Of a stretch of 10,601 nucleotides of DNA, positions 7,025 to 10,601 are shown one piece after another. The stretch comes from an uncultured Clostridia bacterium. Lineage in GTDB: Bacteria; Bacillota; Clostridia; TANB77; CAG-508. The notes under the pieces were generated by a model, which ran no database searches, was not told the DNA's origin, and was given only the letters and a program-made list of their open reading frames with translations. The stretch covers positions 1-10,601 of the forward strand of contig CAKPKU010000054.1 of assembly GCA_934167365.1 (NCBI GenBank), read 5' to 3'. The position numbers and the translations under genes are program-made. The first letter of the stretch is position 1. Each line of letters begins with the position of its first letter.

Positions 7025-8158
7025 TTAAGAGACACTTTCTCCACCTATAACTTCTCCAGTAGTTGCATCGATAAAATAGCTAAATTTTTCATCATTCATA
7101 TTATAATCTCCATCAAATTTATTTACATCATTAGGAATTTTATATATTATTTTTACTACCCAAGCCTTTCTAATTCGTGGCTCTGTACGATAAAATACCC
7201 ATTTTTCATATGAATAGTTTCCAGAAGTTTGCTCATGTAATTGTTCATATTCATTTGCCCTAAAGTTAGCATATCCATTCATTGATACTATTCTTAATTC
7301 TGTTTCCACTTTTTCTATTTCATACATTTTATACTTTGTACTAAGTTTATTGTCTTCATTCAAAGCGATTTCTTCTGCTTTTTCTTTTGTAATCTCAACA
7401 GTATTATTTTCAAATTTTTTGTTAGAAAACATAAAACTTTCTACTACATTTATTTCTGGAATAAATAAAATAAAAATACTTTCATACGGATTTCTTATAC
7501 CATCATATTCTTTACAAAAGGTAACATTATATATATATGACTCTTTATCTGAATTTAAGTTTGAATTTACACTTACATAACCATAATCTTCAATATCGTA
7601 TCCGTACTTTTGTGCTATTTCTCTTGCAGTATTTACTGCCTCTTCTTTTGTTGTTCGATAATGTTTTATATCCTTATAAATATTACCATTACTTATACTA
7701 AATGACCCATCTCCATTAGCATCAATAAATATATTAGTATTTTGTTCAGTTATAATATGCCAACTTGAATCGTAATCATCAATATGGTTTTGAAGTTCTA
7801 TTTCTTTTATATTTTCATCTTTATATTCAAATTTTTCTAATATCTCACTTGCTTTTTTTCTTGCCTCATCTTCAGACATTGTATTTTGTCTAAATTCATT
7901 TTGATTTGTACTATCTTTCGCAGATTCGACAACAACTCTTTGTGGCTCTTTCCATATATTTTTCTCATACACTACACTTCCTGCAAAAACTATACCTGAA
8001 GCTATAAAAGTTATAATAAAAAATGATGCAACTTTTTTTAAAATTGAAGCATTTGCTTTCTTTTTATTTAATCCTTTTTTTATAACTGTATCAAGTTCAT
8101 CTGGAATTTCTATCTTACTATTTAAGTCTTTATATAATTTTTTATCTAATTTGTCCAT
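7025..8158 (-). CDS. Membrane anti-sigma-like protein with PepSY-type domains
   Basis: A 377-residue single-pass membrane protein. The cytoplasmic head of about 42 residues (with EIPDELDTVIKKGLNKKK) has the form seen in clostridial anti-sigma proteins. One membrane helix spans about residues 43-63, and the rest is extracellular. The outer part carries three helices beginning MSEDEARKKASEILEKF (about 94), TTKEEAVNTAREIAQKYGY (about 169) and ITKEKAEEIALNE (about 255), and ends with YFIDATTGEVIGG, the typical close of PepSY/YcdB-like domains. It overlaps the upstream sigma factor by 17 nt and has its own AAGGAGG, 11 nt before ATG, so the pair is one coupled operon. The inferred job is to hold the sigma factor at the membrane and release it on an envelope signal. 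No zinc-binding HxxxCxxC motif is present, so it is not a ZAS-type anti-sigma. The signal is unknown. Confidence 0.78.
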   Translation of the reverse strand: MDKLDKKLYKDLNSKIEIPDELDTVIKKGLNKKKANASILKKVASFFIITFIASGIVFAGSVVYEKNIWKEPQRVVVESAKDSTNQNEFRQNTMSEDEARKKASEILEKFEYKDENIKEIELQNHIDDYDSSWHIITEQNTNIFIDANGDGSFSISNGNIYKDIKHYRTTKEEAVNTAREIAQKYGYDIEDYGYVSVNSNLNSDKESYIYNVTFCKEYDGIRNPYESIFILFIPEINVVESFMFSNKKFENNTVEITKEKAEEIALNEDNKLSTKYKMYEIEKVETELRIVSMNGYANFRANEYEQLHEQTSGNYSYEKWVFYRTEPRIRKAWVVKIIYKIPNDVNKFDGDYNMNDEKFSYFIDATTGEVIGGESVS

Positions 8159-8687
8159 AAAGCTCTTGACCTCCTTCTTTAAAAATCTCTTTAATGTGTT
8201 CCTTTATTCTTGTTCTTTTTGTTTTAACAGTATTTTCTTTTAGCTTTAATATCTCTCCAATTTCTTTATCAGTAAATTTTTCCATATAATATAGAATAAT
8301 AATTATTCTGTCTTCATATTTAAAATTCTTTAAAATAAAATTGAAATCTAATATTGTTTCAACCTTATCGTAGTCAGAATAATTTAAGGAACTATAAGCT
8401 TCAACCTTTTCCAATGATATAGTGTTGTTTTTACTTGTTTTTTTATATAGATTATTACTTGTATTAATTAAAATTTTGATTATCCATGATTTAAAGCTTT
8501 CTATTTTTTTTAATTTTTTTATTGAATTAAAAGCTATAATCATTGTTTCCTGTATTGCATCATATATATCTTCATCATTTTTTATTCTTGTCTTTGCTAT
8601 CTTGTATAAATCAGCTTTTAATAATAATATAAGTTCAGTAAAGGCTTCTTTATCTCCATGTTGTGCTTTTTTCACTAGTTCATCCAT
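8142..8687 (-). CDS. ECF-type sigma-70 family RNA polymerase sigma factor
   Basis: A 181-residue sigma factor with only regions 2 and 4. Region 2 covers about residues 10-80 (DAIQETMIIAFNSIKKL, followed by ESFKSWIIKILINTSNNLYKK, the core-binding and -10 recognition helices). Region 4 covers about residues 115-170 (YMEKFTDKEIGEILKLKENTVKTKRTRI, with the -35-binding helix-turn-helix). A short linker replaces region 3, as usual for ECF sigmas. GGAGG lies 8 nt before ATG at 8687. The gene overlaps the downstream membrane anti-sigma-like gene. A candidate promoter with ECF-like boxes lies about 50-80 bp upstream, which suggests autoregulation. The ECF subgroup is not assigned. Confidence 0.93.
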   Translation of the reverse strand: MDELVKKAQHGDKEAFTELILLLKADLYKIAKTRIKNDEDIYDAIQETMIIAFNSIKKLKKIESFKSWIIKILINTSNNLYKKTSKNNTISLEKVEAYSSLNYSDYDKVETILDFNFILKNFKYEDRIIIILYYMEKFTDKEIGEILKLKENTVKTKRTRIKEHIKEIFKEGGQELYGQIR

Positions 8688-8739
8688 CCTTATTTCCTCC
8701 TATCATGATATCTTATTTGCAAACTTGATATATATATAA

Positions 8740-8766
8740 GACATATTTAATCAAAAAAAAGTTTCA
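8740..8766 (-). promoter_or_regulatory. Candidate ECF autoregulatory promoter
   Basis: On the - strand TGAAAC (8761-8766) is followed by a run of eight T and, 17 nt after the -35 box, by TGTC (8740-8743). TGAAAC with a T-run and a CGTC-like -10 is the usual form of promoters recognised by many Firmicutes ECF sigmas. Transcription would start near 8733, giving a leader of about 45 nt. Confidence 0.55.
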
Positions 8767-8920
8767 TTATTTGGTAAGTTTATATTTATTTTTACCTTGT
8801 ATTTTCTTAATTCCAAGTATTATTTAATACTATTAATTTATAATAGATAATCTTAGATATGTTTAAAATACACAAAAATAGCAACTTCCAATTTCTTGAA
8901 AATTGCCATTCATCAATGTT
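8767..8920. other. Intergenic region with a decayed reading frame at one end
   Basis: AT-rich sequence between the ECF promoter and the direct repeat. On the - strand a reading frame continues from the repeat copy at 8926-8963 into this region (FEIERENIDEWQFSRNW, then hydrophobic residues), but it has no start codon or ribosome binding site. I regard it as a decayed fragment. Nothing else is recognisable. Confidence 0.35.
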
Positions 8921-8925
8921 TTCCC

Positions 8926-8963
8926 GTTCTATTTCAAAACAAGCTATAAATTTTATATATTTT
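8926..8963. repeat. Direct repeat copy A (38 bp)
   Basis: Matches 9996-10033 at 37 of 38 positions (G at 8943 versus A at 10013), and the similarity continues a few bases leftward to 8921 with two more mismatches. It lies 13 bp beyond the premature end of the broken membrane-protein gene. On the - strand both copies can be read as KYIKFI(A/V)CFEIE, so they may be remains of one small gene family rather than attachment sites. Confidence 0.85.
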
Positions 8964-8976
8964 GGCTCTCCATTTT

Positions 8977-9372
8977 TTATACAGTATTATTATCAGCAAG
9001 TTCAAAATTCGTTTTACCATTATCAGTAATTCGTTTATAGATAACTGCTTGAATACATAACAAAGAATGAATAAATAATCCTCCTATGCAACCTATAAAT
9101 CCTGTTATTAAAATTATATTTGATAGTATTATATTATTTTCTCTAATCATATCTGCTATCGCATAAAATTCGAAGCCTATCAGTATTACTCCAAACATTG
9201 CACATATAATAGATGCTCCGAACCTCCATTCAGCCATTTTACTCCAATTGCTATCAATATTTTTTGATGTTCCTAATTTTTCATTACCTTTTCATTTTAA
9301 ATCGAAGAGCAGATCTCCCATGCAGCATAATAGTCCACCTACTAAACCCATAATACAAAAAATTAAATTCAT
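8977..9372 (-). pseudogene. Broken membrane-protein gene (DUF6796-like), in-frame TGA and 3' truncation
   Basis: An ATG at 9372, with GAGGG 7 nt upstream, opens a frame encoding MNLIFCIMGLVGGLLCCMGD and then LLFDLK, and meets TGA at 9292-9294. The same frame continues without shift as KGNEKLGTSKNIDSNWSKM and then MAEWRFGASIICAMFGVILI and two more membrane segments, ending at TAA 8977-8979. The two halves together look like the N-terminal part of a multi-pass membrane family I recall as DUF6796-like, in which a small first membrane helix, GD, a KGN segment, an SNW.KM.WRF motif and further helices follow one another. Relative to that family the C-terminal helices are missing. The ATG at 9237 is internal to the conserved motif, so the 86-residue downstream frame is not a separate gene. 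The TGA stands where a Gly codon (GGA) would be expected. Confidence 0.65.
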
Positions 9373-9420
9373 AACATTACCCTCTTAAATTATTATTTTT
9401 TGTTATCTTTTTTATATCAC

Positions 9421-9454
9421 AAAAGCAGATAATTTTCAATAAACTATCTGCTTT
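9421..9454 (-). terminator. Terminator after the deoxyribosyltransferase-like gene
   Basis: AAAGCAGATA (9422-9431) and TATCTGCTTT (9445-9454) form a 10-bp stem with a 13-nt loop. On the - strand it is followed by a short T-run (TTTTGTG), 20 bp beyond the stop codon. The U-tract is modest. Confidence 0.65.
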
Positions 9455-9474
9455 ATAAATCGTAAGTTATCACT

Positions 9475-9783
9475 TTAATTATTTCCTATCAAATTGGTAT
9501 AATATATAATTTCTTTTCCTAATTTTTTTGCATAATCTATTTCTAAATTTGTACTTTCTCCAATATAATTATTTATATTTACTACCAATATAGCATCTGA
9601 TAATTCTATTCTTTTAAAATGAGCATCTTTCAATTTTATTAATTGTTCTTCTGTTCTCTCTATGTTTTCTGATACTGGATATACTGGGGTAAGAATACAA
9701 TATCCTTCTAATGCCATTTTTTCTGCAACCGCCATCATTTCATTTTTAAATCTTAAACTTCCACATAAGGTTATAACTTTCAA
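9475..9783 (-). CDS. Nucleoside 2-deoxyribosyltransferase-like protein
   Basis: A 102-residue cytoplasmic protein with a compact Rossmann-like fold. It begins with strand-loop KVITLCGSLRF (residues about 2-12, nucleotide/sugar-binding GS loop), continues through AVAEKMALEGYCILTPVYPV, then AHFKRIELSDAILVVNINNYIGEST, and ends with NLEIDYAKKLGKEIIYY. The SDAILVVN strand, the GES-T loop and the E-x-x-YA-x-x-GK helix are those of small nucleoside 2-deoxyribosyltransferase/DUF4406-like proteins often carried by phages and accessory regions. The substrate is unknown. The start is TTG at 9783 with AGGAG 10 nt upstream; no ATG fits in frame. It lies 18 bp after the stop of a degraded frame, as in an operon, and appears intact while its neighbours are broken. 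Confidence 0.75.
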   Translation of the reverse strand: MKVITLCGSLRFKNEMMAVAEKMALEGYCILTPVYPVSENIERTEEQLIKLKDAHFKRIELSDAILVVNINNYIGESTNLEIDYAKKLGKEIIYYTNLIGNN

Positions 9784-9801
9784 TTCAATTTTTCTCCTAT
9801 T

Positions 9802-10036
9802 CTAATATTTATCAATGTCTGTACCATTCTTTAAATATACTTTTATCTGCCTTATTATATGAGGTATATTATAGTTTCCTGCAAATTTAGAATTATCTAA
9901 TAATTCCTTATTTATATATACCCATTTTAATTTATTTTTTTCTTCCACTAAATCTACTTTATGTTTTAAGTTTGTTTTTCTCTACTTTGTTGCCTGTTCT
10001 ATTTCAAAACAAACTATAAATTTTATATATTTTCAT
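9802..10036 (-). pseudogene. Degraded small gene of unknown family
   Basis: If one extra A after the ATG at 10034-10036 is ignored, the frame reads MKYIKFIVCFEIEQATK, then TAG at 9982-9984, then in the same frame RKTNLKHKVDLVEEKNKLKW and VYINKELLDNSKFAGNYNIP, closing at TAG 9802-9804. The later part (W-V-Y-I-N-K-E-L-L, then HIIRQIKVYL) has coding character but no start codon with a ribosome binding site. The 235-nt length equals 78 codons plus one base, consistent with a single insertion. I recognise no family. It may be two unrelated fragments joined in frame by chance. The first part overlaps repeat copy B. Confidence 0.4.
9996..10033. repeat. Direct repeat copy B (38 bp)
   Basis: Same orientation as copy A at 8926-8963, 1070 bp away, with one mismatch. 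It lies 39 bp beyond the stop codon of the frameshifted DUF4160 gene. The segment between the two copies holds the broken membrane-protein gene, the deoxyribosyltransferase-like gene and part of a degraded frame. Confidence 0.85.
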
Positions 10037-10071
10037 AGTCTGCTCATATATTAAAAATAAGTCTCATTAAA

Positions 10072-10351
10072 TTAGCAGTAAAATTTAATTTCATCAGTTT
10101 GTTGTGTTTCCTTCCACTTTGCCATAATTCTAAAATAGTTTAGCTCAATAATTTCAAATAATCGGCTTAAGTCCTGATTTGAAATATGACTTGAATTACT
10201 TGCCAATATACATTTGCCATTTTTAGTTAACCAAATTTTAGTAGAATTTTTAGATGGCTTTCCTTTTGAAACATGGACATGAATAGGTTCATTAAGCTCA
10301 TTTGACCAAAAATAAACTTTGTATCCGCATTATTTCTAATAAACTAGGCAA
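10072..10351 (-). pseudogene. DUF4160 gene with one-base frameshift
   Basis: From 10326 down to the stop at 10072-10074 the - strand encodes 84 residues of a clear DUF4160 domain: GYKVYFWSNELNEPIHVHVS, then KGKPSKNSTKIWLTKNGKCI, and the typical end WKETQQTDEIKFYC. Upstream, TTG at 10351 with GGAGGT 7 nt before it gives MPSLLEIM, the usual N-terminus of the family, but in another frame. One extra base (10327) between ATG and GGA separates the two. Restored, the protein would be 92 residues, normal for the family. The TTG overlaps the upstream gene's stop by 8 nt, so the two were a coupled pair. DUF4160 proteins often occur in small two-gene, toxin-antitoxin-like cassettes; function is not established. 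The break could be decay, programmed slippage or a sequencing error. Confidence 0.78.
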
Positions 10352-10601
10352 GTTTAAGACCTCCTTCACGCGCATATTTAAAAAACAAATTAGCTCCTCT
10401 TTCAACTATTTGCTTAAATTCTTCTACTTCTTCATCTGAATATTGTCCATTTCTTTCAATTATTTTATAGCTTGGGAGTTCAAAAACAACAGTATCAAAT
10501 CCATGTTCAGTAGGTCTTTCAAAAGAAACTCTAATATATTCTTCTCCATTATCTTTCTTTCTAATATCAGAAAAAACTACCTCAGTTTCATCTGGATATT
10601 T
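10344..10601 (-). CDS. DUF4160-partner conserved protein, partial (5' end beyond window)
   Basis: The last 85 residues of a gene that begins beyond the right edge: KYPDETEVVFSDIRKKDNGE, then EYIRVSFERPTEHGFDTVVF, ELPSYKIIE, and a C-terminal helix SDEEVEEFKQIVERGANLFF ending in KYAREGGLKLA and TAG. It is acidic, soluble and without membrane segments. I recall similar small proteins (ETE...FERP..HGFD...LP.Y) encoded directly upstream of DUF4160 genes in Clostridia, and here the next gene's GGAGGT and TTG are embedded in its last codons. No biochemical function is known to me. The visible part is intact; the start cannot be judged. Confidence 0.7.
   Translation of the reverse strand, partial: KYPDETEVVFSDIRKKDNGEEYIRVSFERPTEHGFDTVVFELPSYKIIERNGQYSDEEVEEFKQIVERGANLFFKYAREGGLKLA

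Noticed and set aside
9292..9294. Alternative genetic code with TGA read as glycine or tryptophan
   Set aside because: All Trp codons in the large genes are TGG, Gly uses GGN throughout, no other TGA occurs in a conserved frame, and neighbouring genes are also broken in other ways. Pseudogenisation is simpler.
9802..9945. Separate 48-codon gene starting at GTG within the degraded frame
   Set aside because: No ribosome binding site precedes the GTG, and the frame extends upstream of it in coding style to an in-frame TAG, so a relic is more likely.
8921..10033. CRISPR array or transposon ends
   Set aside because: There are only two repeat copies, 1070 bp apart, in direct orientation, with no transposase, no terminal inverted repeats and no spacer-like units.

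Overview
The window is a very AT-rich, low-GC stretch with strong AGGAGG-type ribosome binding sites, intrinsic terminators and the standard genetic code (Trp is TGG; the intact genes that end here stop at TAA). A clostridial-type pyruvate formate-lyase, a TetR/YhgE pair, and an ECF sigma factor with a PepSY-type anti-sigma protein all point to an anaerobic member of the Firmicutes (Clostridia-like). The species cannot be named from the sequence.

Left part (1-5745). pflB lies on the + strand with its own promoter and a bidirectional terminator. It converges on a small unrecognised membrane protein gene on the - strand, whose start codon sits inside a perfect 16-bp palindrome. Next comes a - strand operon of a TetR regulator and a large YhgE/Pip-family membrane protein, which overlap by 11 nt. 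A near-ideal sigma-A promoter (TTGACA-17-TATACT) in front of tetR is overlapped by a perfect 13+13 bp inverted repeat, almost certainly the regulator's own operator.

Middle part (5745-8770). A monocistronic - strand gene encodes a divergent Thg1-like protein (tRNA-His guanylyltransferase / 3'-5' polymerase family), with a terminator behind it and a hairpin-rich leader in front. Upstream of that is an ECF sigma factor / membrane anti-sigma operon, preceded by a candidate self-recognised ECF promoter (TGAAAC-17-TGTC).

Right part (8870-10601). This is an eroding accessory segment, all on the - strand. It holds a membrane-protein gene interrupted by an in-frame TGA and cut short at its 3' end, an intact nucleoside 2-deoxyribosyltransferase-like gene, a degraded unknown gene with a frameshift and an in-frame TAG, a DUF4160 gene with a one-base frameshift, and the 3' part of its probable partner gene running off the window. 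Two 38-bp near-identical direct repeats, 1070 bp apart, bracket the first part of this segment. I see no tRNA, rRNA, CRISPR array, transposase or recognised riboswitch. The main points of interest are the Thg1-like gene, the tetR operator, the ECF autoregulatory module, and the cluster of broken genes around the repeats.
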